NCBI RefSeq assembly: GCF_009905605.1
Contig: NZ_JAAAKZ010000001.1
Location: forward strand, 1,054,001-1,118,000
Direction: 5' to 3'
Length of the DNA: 64,000 nucleotides
Source: Runella sp. CRIBMP
GTDB taxonomy: Bacteria; Bacteroidota; Bacteroidia; Cytophagales; Spirosomataceae
A model generated the notes under the pieces. The model made no database searches. It was not told the DNA's origin and saw only the letters and a list, made by a program, of their open reading frames with translations. The stretch's first letter is position 1. The number at the start of each line of letters is the position of its first letter. A program made the position numbers and the translations under genes. Shown in pieces: positions 1 through 8,281 of this stretch.

Positions 1-141
1 ATTGAGTTGGATGTACTTAATCAATTCTTTGCCATTGCCGACTTCGTAAATGACTTCGTATTCTTCGTATTTTTGAACCAATCCTGACAGGGCTTTGGCC
101 ATTAATTCGTGGTCATCAACAATAGCGATAGAGGTTTTCAT
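1..141 (-). CDS. Response regulator, NarL/FixJ type, N-terminal part only
   Basis: The first 47 residues of a receiver domain, cut by the window edge. The start MKTSIAIVDDHELMAKALSG has the strand-1 hydrophobic run followed by the acidic pair D9-D10 that binds Mg2+ in receivers. The phospho-accepting Asp and any LuxR-type DNA-binding domain lie outside the window. It follows a NarL-type histidine kinase and a degenerate kinase on the same strand, so it is the likely phosphorylation partner of the intact kinase. The output targets cannot be seen. Confidence 0.85.
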   Translation of the reverse strand, partial: MKTSIAIVDDHELMAKALSGLVQKYEEYEVIYEVGNGKELIKYIQLN

Positions 142-288
142 GGGGGAGGAGAGTGGGTATAATCAGTAAAAATAAAGTTTGCGCAGTTTGCCTAAATGTA
201 TCAAGGATTTAGATAAATAAAAAGAAAAGCGCTTGAATTTGTGGGTGCACTGGTGGTCTATACAAACTTAGCTTTTTTGTAAAATGAG

Positions 289-948
289 TTAATTTCTAAC
301 GGGTAGCTCAATGCGTATTTCCTTCGGTTTTTTGTTTGTGAATACATACTTTCCGCCCATCAATTCGGTACGTCGGTGGAGATTACCTGCCTCTATTTTG
401 ACGTTTTTTCCCTGAAACTGAATTGAAATACTGAACAACGTAGGTGTATAATTCAGAATCACTTTAATGTTTGAAACATTGCCCGCACTCCACAGTTTGT
501 TGATTAATTCCTGCACAATTCTGAACAGCACAATTTCTTTTTCATAGCCTAACGAATACCGATTGCCCAAAATCTGTAATTCAATGTTGACGCGGGTTAT
601 TTTCTGAATACGCAGAATTTCGGTAGACAAACTACTGCTTAAATCGAAATTAGTGGAAAGATATGCGTCCAGATTTCGAATCAGCGTGCGTAAATCAAGA
701 ATTGTTTTGCCCACAATATCATTGATTTGTTTGACATAATTCTGTTGCTCGTCGTTCAATGCACTTTCTTCAAGCGTACATAAATAAATCTTGGCGACGG
801 ATAGCATTTGGCCTACGTTGTCGTACAATTCGGTTTCGATGCGTTCAAATGCCTGTTTTTGTACTTCAATCTGTGACTCAAGCACTTCATGTTGATACTC
901 CATTAATTTTTCAGTTTGTTTCAACTCTGTCCCTTCTGCCATGCTCAC
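289..948 (-). CDS. Degenerate histidine kinase paralogue (pseudokinase), cytoplasmic
   Basis: A 219-residue protein alignable by eye to the neighbouring HisKA_3/HATPase kinase, but without its membrane segment. The phosphorylation box reads ELYDNVGQ instead of ELHDNIGQ, so Tyr42 replaces the phospho-accepting His. The N box ELINKLWSAG has Lys151 where the ATP-binding Asn is expected. The DDGKGF box has become FQGKNV and the GAGLRNI segment is missing. The dimerisation helices and the C-terminal RRTELMGG strand are kept. Kinase activity is therefore unlikely. The frame is intact, so it may act as a dimer partner or antagonist of the neighbouring kinase or response regulator (inference). Confidence 0.82.
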   Translation of the reverse strand: MSMAEGTELKQTEKLMEYQHEVLESQIEVQKQAFERIETELYDNVGQMLSVAKIYLCTLEESALNDEQQNYVKQINDIVGKTILDLRTLIRNLDAYLSTNFDLSSSLSTEILRIQKITRVNIELQILGNRYSLGYEKEIVLFRIVQELINKLWSAGNVSNIKVILNYTPTLFSISIQFQGKNVKIEAGNLHRRTELMGGKYVFTNKKPKEIRIELPVRN

Positions 949-1004
949 TGCTGTTTTTTGGATACATTATGACCAATAAAACGACCGATACGATCGGAAT
1001 AGTA

Positions 1005-1012
1005 CGAAAGTA
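1005..1012 (-). promoter_or_regulatory. Possible Bacteroidota -7 element for the pseudokinase gene
   Basis: On the minus strand TACTTTCG differs at one base from the TAnnTTTG consensus and lies about 57 bases ahead of the start. No convincing TTG -33 element was seen, so the call is weak. Confidence 0.25.
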
Positions 1013-1074
1013 AAAGGATGGAATGGGGAGCGAAAGGGGAGAATTCCCGTTTGTGAAGGTTTTTTTTACGGTTT

Positions 1075-1860
1075 TTAGGAAACAACGGGCAATTGAAGCC
1101 GTATTTTAGTGCCTATGCCCAGGGTGGATTCCAGATGACAGTTGCCACCGATGAGTTCGGTGCGGCGTTTGATATTGCGCAGGCCCGCTCCCGATTCGGT
1201 CATTTCTCGGCCCATTACTTTTCCAATATCAAAGCCTTTGCCATCATCCTGTACGGTAAGGGTAAACTGAGTCGGTTCATAATGAAGCGTTACATTGATG
1301 TTTTTGGCGGCAGCGTGTTTGAGGGTATTGTTGAGAATTTCCTGCACCACGCGAAACAGCACAATTTCCTTTTGTCCTTCCAACCGATACGGTTCTCCTT
1401 CCGTAATAATCTCAGTTTGATACTTACTCGTAGCGCGTATACGTTGCAACTCATGCGAAAGGCTCTCCATCAGCCCGAAATCTTTGACAAAATCGCCATC
1501 CAAACTCTTGCTCAGGGCCCGTAGTTCGTGGATGGTTTTGTCGATGACGTCGTTAACTTCGCGGATTTGCGTGGGAGTAGCAGTTTCTTCGTCTTCCAGC
1601 ATATTCAGTTGCAGCCGCGCCACCGAGAGCAACTGCCCGATGTTGTCATGCAGCTCCCCGCTGATGTGCTGTAAGGTCTGATTCTGGATTTCGAGTTGAG
1701 ATTGAAGGATTTCTTGTTGGTATTGAGCGTGGAGAGCGGCTTTTTCTTGGCGGTTTTGGAGCTGGCGGCGTTGGAAAAGAATGAAAAAGAATATGATAAA
1801 AGTAGCCAGAAGTAAAAATGTAAAAGTGGCTACTACTGCCAACAAACCCATGTCTGTCAT
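1075..1860 (-). CDS. Sensor histidine kinase, NarL/NarX-like (HisKA_3 plus HATPase)
   Basis: A 261-residue kinase with one N-terminal membrane helix (about residues 6-30), a short coiled-coil linker, a HisKA_3 dimerisation domain with the box ELHDNIGQ (His71), and an HATPase domain. The ATPase shows the N box EILNNTLKHA (Asn178), the G1 box DDGKGF (205-210) and GAGLRNI (224-230). There is no periplasmic sensor domain. Sensing may come from the membrane helix or from the membrane protein encoded 4 bases upstream on the same strand. The expected reaction is ATP-dependent autophosphorylation at His71 and transfer to the response regulator at the left edge. Confidence 0.93.
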   Translation of the reverse strand: MTDMGLLAVVATFTFLLLATFIIFFFILFQRRQLQNRQEKAALHAQYQQEILQSQLEIQNQTLQHISGELHDNIGQLLSVARLQLNMLEDEETATPTQIREVNDVIDKTIHELRALSKSLDGDFVKDFGLMESLSHELQRIRATSKYQTEIITEGEPYRLEGQKEIVLFRVVQEILNNTLKHAAAKNINVTLHYEPTQFTLTVQDDGKGFDIGKVMGREMTESGAGLRNIKRRTELIGGNCHLESTLGIGTKIRLQLPVVS

Positions 1861-1864
1861 ATAC

Positions 1865-2512
1865 TTATTGTTTCTTTTTGGACGCTAAAACAAAGGCCAA
1901 GATAGAAAATAAATATACAACTATCTCTAAGAGATAATTGAGTTTGTACAAAGTGCTCGCCCATTGCTTATTATTTTGCAATAGTTGATGAAACAGCCCT
2001 GTGGCAATGATGTTGCCTGCAAAATAAAACAACGAAGCCGTGGCTATCCAAAACAGGGGCGTTTCGGTCAATATCAGTATTTTATTGAGTGAAATAAGTT
2101 GCCAAAAGTAATACAATACAAGCACCAGAATCAAAGAACTTTTGAGCAAGAATGTATTGGTGGCGGCACTGCGGTCGTCGATATGAAATACAATTTGATA
2201 CAAAGAAAACAAGACAAGTACCCCAAAAACACTCCAAATGATGCGTTTAGTTACTTTTGATGATTGATGTGATAATATGAATGCATACCCATACACCAAA
2301 AAATGAAACGGGTCTAAAATGCAATACAGCCCTCGCACCAAACGGCCGTTGGGAAAAAAATTATAAAAAAGATAGAGGCTTATATCGGCCAATGCCCATA
2401 GCAAAAACCAAACCACAAAAACACGCAAATAGTGGGGCTTCATTTGCTTATAACAAATCAATCCCACTATTACGCACACATAAAGAAGAGCTGAAACGAC
2501 ATTTTGCCACAT
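1865..2512 (-). CDS. Polytopic membrane protein of unknown function, upstream of a histidine kinase
   Basis: A 215-residue protein with about six to seven hydrophobic segments and short charged loops, ending in ASKKKQ. No family was recognised. Its stop lies 4 bases before the kinase start, so the two are probably co-transcribed and it may be a membrane sensor or partner for a kinase that has only one helix of its own (inference from position). Start at the ATG next to CCAC; no strong Shine-Dalgarno sequence, as usual in Bacteroidota. Confidence 0.7.
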   Translation of the reverse strand: MWQNVVSALLYVCVIVGLICYKQMKPHYLRVFVVWFLLWALADISLYLFYNFFPNGRLVRGLYCILDPFHFLVYGYAFILSHQSSKVTKRIIWSVFGVLVLFSLYQIVFHIDDRSAATNTFLLKSSLILVLVLYYFWQLISLNKILILTETPLFWIATASLFYFAGNIIATGLFHQLLQNNKQWASTLYKLNYLLEIVVYLFSILAFVLASKKKQ

Positions 2513-2527
2513 GATAAAAGTTGTATT

Positions 2528-3019
2528 TTAAGGACAATGAGGGTCGCAGTGCCAAGAGTATCCATTTGGGTCACTTCCATCATCCCAGGCTTCTGCACTT
2601 GTCAATATTGCATCGTACTGCACATTGGCATTTGGGCTGATTTCGTAATACTCATCATCATCGTCGTCAAAGCTACCTTTAAACCAAGAAAGCGCCAAAA
2701 TATCTACCCGTGAGCCATCGTCTTTGAGACCGGGCATGATTCGATAGCGATTACGATTGCCCGTAAAGGGAGGTAATGGGCTGATAGCCAAATCGGTGAT
2801 AATCATAGCTAATCCTGCTTGCCCATGTACATCAGCGAGTGCGGGGTTAAAAGACATTGAAAAAGTACGGAAAGATTTATTGCCTCTTGATTTTTTTGTG
2901 CTGTGATGGTCTTTTACTTTTTGACCAAATTTATTTCCGATGGTATTTTCAGTGGCTTTTCGATAGTTTCGACGATACTTTTTAGCTATCTGTTTGGTAA
3001 TGGAGATGTAAGTTGTCAT
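2528..3019 (-). CDS. Hypothetical protein with basic N-terminus and acidic centre
   Basis: A 163-residue protein, not recognised. The first 55 residues are very basic (KYRRNYRK, then a Lys/His/Ser-rich stretch). The middle is neutral and Pro/Gly-rich, and the C-terminal third holds DDDDDEYYE and ends in HCDPHCP. It has no signal peptide or membrane segment. It lies 28 bases after an exported CxxCH protein gene on the same strand, so they may form a pair. The terminal Cys/His cluster could bind metal, but this is a guess. Confidence 0.6.
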   Translation of the reverse strand: MTTYISITKQIAKKYRRNYRKATENTIGNKFGQKVKDHHSTKKSRGNKSFRTFSMSFNPALADVHGQAGLAMIITDLAISPLPPFTGNRNRYRIMPGLKDDGSRVDILALSWFKGSFDDDDDEYYEISPNANVQYDAILTSAEAWDDGSDPNGYSWHCDPHCP

Positions 3020-3047
3020 AGTTTAAAAATTTAAAGGGTTTGTATAT

Positions 3048-4220
3048 CTATTTTCGATGGATTTTAAGGCCGACGAGTATACACGAGAAACAACTGCTGA
3101 GAGCAATGAGCGTCCAGATAGTCCAAGTTTCTGTGTTATTGTAAGCAAAGGAGTGTTCACATTTAGGAATTTTTTCTTTTTTGACTTTACTGTCTTTGAA
3201 CGCTTCCATCCCGTATTCTAATTGCAATGAATAATCCAAATTGCCTTTGTCATTTGGATAGCCCGCTTTGCTATGACATCCGATACAGGAAGAGCAGGGA
3301 TTGTCCACGGGACCATTCAATTGTCCTCCACTTCCCAAATGCATACCTTTACCGTCATTGAACTCTTTTTTGAACAGTGTTGTATAATCTGGATTAATCC
3401 AATTGAAACCTGCATTCGTGGCCACTCCTGCGCAAATCAGTCTATGCCAAGGATTTTGGGCATCAATAGAATCATGATAAACAAAGGTACTGAACAGCCA
3501 ATGTTTGGCATCGTACTTTAATGCTAAATCGACTTGTATCAGCCTCAAACTATTTTTTTTTCTTTCATTGTACTTATTCACGCTTTTATGAATATGCGCA
3601 TCCCACCTAGGGGCGTTTTTCAAATAAGGAACAGCCGAAGTTGTTACGTTTGTAAACAATAATTTAACCGAAACTGTATTGGGCGGGAAATTTGCATTAT
3701 TGAGAGGAACATTCTGATTTTTCCATACGCGACCAATTTCATACCCTCCCCTGCTGTTATAAAAACCAATTGCCCAGTTTTGTACCTTATACTTTTGATT
3801 TGGGTGCAATTCCTTTTTTTCCGAACTACGCTCTCTTGTCAACCCGTGTATAAACTCCCTACCATTTTGTGGATCTAATGCCATTGCAGGGGCATGAAAC
3901 CACAAAGGATCAGACTCTTCTCCAAATCGAAATTCATTTTTGATGTTTTCGTTGGTCAAAAAAGATTTCAAAACTTTCTCGGCTAATGCTTTTCCTAATA
4001 TACCATTGTTCGGTTTTTGGACGAACTCCCCTTTTTCTATATCCCAATCAAATTTTTCTCCCATTATTATGCCTTTGGGGTAGTTTCGGCTTAATACAAA
4101 TTTCTTGGTAGGAGATGGAATTAAATCTATTTTATCTACTGTGTTAGCATATATATTTTTTTGGCAGTGTGACCAAAAGCTTACAAAAAAGCATATTATT
4201 AGAACAAGAAAGAGTCGCAT
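3048..4220 (-). CDS. Exported, tail-anchored protein with a CxxCH haem-binding motif
   Basis: A 390-residue protein with an N-terminal signal peptide (RLFLVLIICFFVSFWSHC) and a C-terminal membrane helix (about 365-385) followed by KIHRK. A CSSCIGCH segment near residue 313 contains one CxxCH motif, typical of c-type haem attachment. The central region, with WFHAPAMALD and PWHRLICAGV segments, resembles a family of uncharacterised secreted cytochrome-like proteins. It would sit in the periplasm anchored to the inner membrane. Its role is unknown; an electron carrier is plausible. Confidence 0.65.
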   Translation of the reverse strand: MRLFLVLIICFFVSFWSHCQKNIYANTVDKIDLIPSPTKKFVLSRNYPKGIIMGEKFDWDIEKGEFVQKPNNGILGKALAEKVLKSFLTNENIKNEFRFGEESDPLWFHAPAMALDPQNGREFIHGLTRERSSEKKELHPNQKYKVQNWAIGFYNSRGGYEIGRVWKNQNVPLNNANFPPNTVSVKLLFTNVTTSAVPYLKNAPRWDAHIHKSVNKYNERKKNSLRLIQVDLALKYDAKHWLFSTFVYHDSIDAQNPWHRLICAGVATNAGFNWINPDYTTLFKKEFNDGKGMHLGSGGQLNGPVDNPCSSCIGCHSKAGYPNDKGNLDYSLQLEYGMEAFKDSKVKKEKIPKCEHSFAYNNTETWTIWTLIALSSCFSCILVGLKIHRK

Positions 4221-4441
4221 ACTATTTGGATTGCTTTGTATTTCAATATCACAAAGTAAAGGGTTAACTATGGCTTTTTCTACGGGAAAAATACGGTATC
4301 AAATAGGGAAAATTCCCCATAGGATACGAGAGAATGTGTTTAGAAATTTGTGGGGGGATAAAACCTGTGACCGTTATAAAAATTGCATTTCAGGATACCG
4401 AGGTTTTATCTTATATTTTACTACTAAATCCTCAACTTCTT

Positions 4442-5452
4442 ATGAATATTCTCGCCTCACTCGATGTACTCATCGGACTTATTGTTATCTATTTGGTACT
4501 AGGCTTGGCCTGTACAGTTATCAATGAGTGGATAGATGCCACACTTCACGTACGCGCTGCACAACTTCGCAAAGGAATTGTCAAGATGTTGTCAACGAAT
4601 GATGGTAAATCGCTTGGAGATGCGTTTTTCAATCACCCATTGGTTAAAAGTTTAGAGCGTGATACCAATTATGGTCTTTTTACACGCCAAGACAAACCAA
4701 CTTATATATCTAACCGTACTTTCAGGGAGACACTGCTCAATATTCTAAAAAATGTAGTACAAGGCACTCCTATTAACGTCGATGGCACATTTGAAGAAAT
4801 AGAAGATGCGATCAATAAACTCCCTCAAAGTGACCTCAAAGAGCAACTACAAACCCTTATCAGTGAGGTAAAGCGCAACACTAAAGAAACCGCCGACCGT
4901 ATGGCTGCCTTCCAAAAAGCCATTGACCAGTGGTTTGATGAATCTATGGAACGTACCTCCGACTGGTACAAGCGCAGGGTGCAGTTATGGACTTTTTTTT
5001 CAGCAATAGTTTTCTGCGCCATACTCAACGTAGATACGCTGAAAATTTCTCAGTATCTGTGGCAAAACCCCGAAGCTCGCGCGGCTTATGTGAAGGCGGC
5101 TGATGCTATTATTCAGCAAACTTCCAGCAATTCACTTGTACTTGACTCCCTCAAAAAACAACTATCCAAGGGGGATTCATTCCAAATCATTCGTGCTAAG
5201 CAGCAATTGGACTCGCTCACTATGCACATTCGTACGCAACTTGCCCAAGGCACAAGCCTACCCTTGGGTTGGGAAATGGAACAGACACCGAAGGGTAAAG
5301 AATGCTCATATTGGCTAAAAAAATTGGCAGGACTCATCATCAGTATTGGAGCCGTAAGCGCAGGTGCACCATTTTGGTTTGATATGCTCCAGAAGGTGAT
5401 GAATATCAGGAGTGCGCTAAAGGTGAAGACGATAGGAGGAGATAACAACTAA
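4442..5452 (+). CDS. Membrane protein with N-terminal anchor, coiled middle and C-terminal helices
   Basis: A 336-residue protein from the ATG at 4442. That start is preferred over an ATG 36 codons upstream because it places a membrane helix (LIVIYLVLGLACTVINEW) at the N-terminus, matching a widespread uncharacterised family that begins this way and continues with an LRKGI segment. A soluble, partly helical region of about 140 residues follows, then a second helix near residue 185 and a third near 295-315. It is the first gene of a rightward module with a trypsin-like protease 23 bases downstream. Function unknown. Confidence 0.7.
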   Translation: MNILASLDVLIGLIVIYLVLGLACTVINEWIDATLHVRAAQLRKGIVKMLSTNDGKSLGDAFFNHPLVKSLERDTNYGLFTRQDKPTYISNRTFRETLLNILKNVVQGTPINVDGTFEEIEDAINKLPQSDLKEQLQTLISEVKRNTKETADRMAAFQKAIDQWFDESMERTSDWYKRRVQLWTFFSAIVFCAILNVDTLKISQYLWQNPEARAAYVKAADAIIQQTSSNSLVLDSLKKQLSKGDSFQIIRAKQQLDSLTMHIRTQLAQGTSLPLGWEMEQTPKGKECSYWLKKLAGLIISIGAVSAGAPFWFDMLQKVMNIRSALKVKTIGGDNN

Positions 5453-5475
5453 ACTTAGGCCCAATAGACAACATC

Positions 5476-6438
5476 ATGAAAAAGATAATTTATTCGACAA
5501 GCAAAAAATTAACGGCGCTGAGTGACTATGTCAATACCCAAGCACCTATTTGGTTAAAACAATTTCCAAATTGTATCGGAGTGCATCTTGGGAACAAAAA
5601 ACGCAAAGGAAAGGATTTAAGATATTATTCCATTGTTTTTTATGTAGAAAAGAAACAAAAAGAGGACGATTTAAAGGTAGATGAAGTCATACCGACACAT
5701 TTTGTAATAAAACTTGGACATGAGTTTAAAAAAATTCCAACGGATATAATTGAAACTGGGAAATTAAATTTGTTAAGTGGCATACAGCCTGGAGAAGGTG
5801 TTTTTTCATTAAGACTAAAACCTAATCGCGGCACAATAGGTCTGTTTTTTGAAAATAGTGTTGGAGATTTATATGCCTGTTCAAATATGCACGTAATGGC
5901 GCAAGATTTTTTAAATCAAAATCGGATATCTTTTTTTAAGCATAAAAACCAACAAGCACAACCCGATATAGTACTTTTTGATGATGAAATTCAAATAGAT
6001 GCGTATTTAGAAAAAGCTATTTTTAACGGAATAGATGTAGCTATCGCTCGAATTGATGACCCAATTAAAATCGAAAACTCAATACCCGAAAACGGAGTGC
6101 CAGTAGGCATTAAAATTATCAATTCAAGTAATTTTAAAAACTTCCCAATTAATAAGTTTGGAAGAATTTCACACGAAACACAGGGGCAAATTATCGGTTT
6201 TTCAGGCCTTATCAGTACAGATATTGCTAATGTATTTTTGAATAACCTTATCGTTGCTGAATTAAAAACTGAAAAAGGAGACTCTGGCTCACCCGTTTTT
6301 GACAGTAGTTTAAATTTGATTGGGATTGTTGTAGGAGGTTTTAAAGGAGACGCAAGCGATATGCTAACCTTAATTATCCCAATCGCCAAAATTATAGATT
6401 TTGCCCAAATGACTCCCCTCATCAAAAGAATTCGTTAA
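5476..6438 (+). CDS. Trypsin-like (chymotrypsin-fold) serine protease, no signal peptide
   Basis: A 320-residue protein with a readable catalytic triad: His139 in CSNMHVMA, Asp187 in GIDVAIARI and Ser270 in KGDSGSPVF. The GDSGSP box and the spacing fit a compact chymotrypsin fold occupying about residues 105-315, preceded by a 100-residue N-terminal domain. There is no signal peptide or membrane helix, unlike exported HtrA proteases, and no PDZ domain. The N-terminus (MKKIIYSTSKKLTALSDYVN) is hydrophilic. Its codons are AT-rich compared with genes from 8.8 kb onward. It lies between an anchored membrane protein and a secreted protein and may act on a module partner (inference). Confidence 0.8.
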   Translation: MKKIIYSTSKKLTALSDYVNTQAPIWLKQFPNCIGVHLGNKKRKGKDLRYYSIVFYVEKKQKEDDLKVDEVIPTHFVIKLGHEFKKIPTDIIETGKLNLLSGIQPGEGVFSLRLKPNRGTIGLFFENSVGDLYACSNMHVMAQDFLNQNRISFFKHKNQQAQPDIVLFDDEIQIDAYLEKAIFNGIDVAIARIDDPIKIENSIPENGVPVGIKIINSSNFKNFPINKFGRISHETQGQIIGFSGLISTDIANVFLNNLIVAELKTEKGDSGSPVFDSSLNLIGIVVGGFKGDASDMLTLIIPIAKIIDFAQMTPLIKRIR

Positions 6439-6457
6439 AACATAATCTTTACAAACA

Positions 6458-7930
6458 ATGAAAAAATTAATCTACATTATCACTCTTCTGGCAAGCACAA
6501 TCGCACACTGTCAAGACTTTAAGGTTAAACTTGGCTTAACTGCCTCAGAGGCATTGGAGTTCAAGAAAGACGAACAAGATAAAAAATTTTCAGTTGAGTT
6601 AAATCCGGAAAAAATTTTTATCGCTGCTTCTGGTACAGCAGAGTATGTTATTAAGCATAAAGAAAAGCAAATGGGAACGTTTACTGCATCAGGAATAGAT
6701 CATTTTACAGAAATCAGCTCACAATTTGAAATTGACAAGCCCATTCAGATTTTTGATAAACAGGACGAAAATGTTTTAGTTGCTCAGTTTAGTTTTGTAT
6801 CTAGATCTACGCCACCTACGTCTGGAACTCCTGTTAATGCCACCAATGGCAATCAGGGAACTACAAATAACAGCTCAACGCCTCCGCTAAGTGTGGTTTT
6901 AGCTCGAACTTTCCCAAAAATTGTTCCAACTGAATTTGGATTACAAGTCTATGGCAGTAGTGCTACAAAGTATCGAGGCAAGAAATATGTTCATATTTTC
7001 TTCGACCAATTCGGTAATAATATTTTCAGTACCATACCGCAAGGTATTTCAAACTTGCAATATGTAGTTCATTTGTTTTTCTTGAAAAAACCAAGTGAAG
7101 AGTTAGAGAAAACTTATGCGGTAAATCAAACTTCGGGAGAATTTGACGCTACTATCGTATTCAATAATGCTGACCTTGTAGCAGGGTTAAACCCAAAAGC
7201 AGAAGGTGGAATCGAAAATAAGCAACCAGAAAAACAGCAATGGCATCATGCAGAGGTATTGCTCAGTACATCTACTACCAATATAACATTTGACATCATC
7301 AAAAGTAAAATGCAGCCAGATGATAATATAAATAAGCAAGTTTTGGGTACATACACAATTAAAATGTCGAAAGTATTTCATGGTTCATTTGATGTTGGGC
7401 TTTTAAATACCAATTTAGTTAATCCTACTTTTGAGCTGGTTGATGACCCCACGCCTGCCAATGTGGGTCAGAAGATAGTTAAACAAACAGATGGCAGTAA
7501 CAGAGGCGTAGTATCGCTTATGGCCAGTTTTTATGTTTCACCTGTTATTATCGTCCAAAAACTACTGGGTCGTGATATACCTACCTATAAACTGTCCGGG
7601 CGTAATTTTTTAGACGACCACAAAATTTACGAGCGTATTTATCCAACTATTGGGGTTAGTCTAAATCAAAAAGCTTTCGATAATTTATTCTTTGGCCTAA
7701 ATTGGGAGTTTGCGAGGGGAGGGGCTATATTTTTAGGTCGTCATTATGGCAAAGTGAATGTATTTGAGAAAGACCAATTTACGTTTCAAAGTACGAACAT
7801 TACAGAAGCAGAATTTAATGTAATAAAAAATACTGCTTGGCGCACCAATTGGGCTTTTGGAGCCAAATTAGATATCAAAATTTTTAGAAATCTATTTGGT
7901 TTGGGAAATGAATCTTCGAGCAACAATTAA
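6458..7930 (+). CDS. Secreted or outer-membrane protein of unknown function
   Basis: A 490-residue protein with a clear signal peptide (MKKLIYIITLLASTIAHC). Residues 22-115 form a beta-rich domain, followed by a Ser/Thr/Asn/Pro-rich linker (about 118-150), then a larger beta-rich domain. The last 130 residues contain alternating aromatic and glycine strands (VSLNQKAF, FFGLNWEFARGG) that look like barrel or outer-membrane strands. Not recognised. It begins 19 bases after the protease gene and is followed closely by a small lipoprotein gene. Confidence 0.65.
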   Translation: MKKLIYIITLLASTIAHCQDFKVKLGLTASEALEFKKDEQDKKFSVELNPEKIFIAASGTAEYVIKHKEKQMGTFTASGIDHFTEISSQFEIDKPIQIFDKQDENVLVAQFSFVSRSTPPTSGTPVNATNGNQGTTNNSSTPPLSVVLARTFPKIVPTEFGLQVYGSSATKYRGKKYVHIFFDQFGNNIFSTIPQGISNLQYVVHLFFLKKPSEELEKTYAVNQTSGEFDATIVFNNADLVAGLNPKAEGGIENKQPEKQQWHHAEVLLSTSTTNITFDIIKSKMQPDDNINKQVLGTYTIKMSKVFHGSFDVGLLNTNLVNPTFELVDDPTPANVGQKIVKQTDGSNRGVVSLMASFYVSPVIIVQKLLGRDIPTYKLSGRNFLDDHKIYERIYPTIGVSLNQKAFDNLFFGLNWEFARGGAIFLGRHYGKVNVFEKDQFTFQSTNITEAEFNVIKNTAWRTNWAFGAKLDIKIFRNLFGLGNESSSNN

Positions 7931-7957
7931 TTTTTGCAGAACCTATCAAATACTACT

Positions 7958-8260
7958 ATGAAGACTTTGACCCTGAGCTTTATCATAAGCCTACTTTTAC
8001 TGAGCAGTTGTAAAACTGTTAGGTTATACCCTACAAAGACTGCTTGCCAGTGTACTGCTAATTTTACCGCGAGCGATATTAATGGTTTTAATACAGTATT
8101 AAGCGATTACTTAAATGCTGAAATAAGGAATGCCTCCAATGTTGAAAGTGTAAAAAAGGTAATGGTTATTGAAGTCAGCCCCAGCTTGAAAAAGTCGAAG
8201 AAGAAACGCTTTGATGAAATTGAGTACCTACTTTCAGAATATTTCAAGCCAGCTTTTTAA
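7958..8260 (+). CDS. Small lipoprotein of unknown function
   Basis: A 100-residue protein from the ATG at 7958; a TTG eight codons earlier would add residues before the signal peptide and is rejected. The sequence MKTLTLSFIISLLLLSSCKT ends in a lipobox, so Cys18 would be lipidated. A CQC motif follows at about residue 28, then a helical domain ending in a KKSKKKR run. It is encoded between a secreted protein and an M15 peptidase in the same direction. Function unknown. Confidence 0.65.
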   Translation: MKTLTLSFIISLLLLSSCKTVRLYPTKTACQCTANFTASDINGFNTVLSDYLNAEIRNASNVESVKKVMVIEVSPSLKKSKKKRFDEIEYLLSEYFKPAF

Positions 8261-8281
8261 ACAAATTAAAAACCATTCCCC

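Noticed and set aside
1093-1524. A rightward frame of 143 codons across the histidine kinase gene
   Set aside because: It opposes the conserved HATPase sequence and has no recognisable domain.
7934-7957. TTG start for the small lipoprotein
   Set aside because: The ATG at 7958 starts the signal peptide and lipobox directly.
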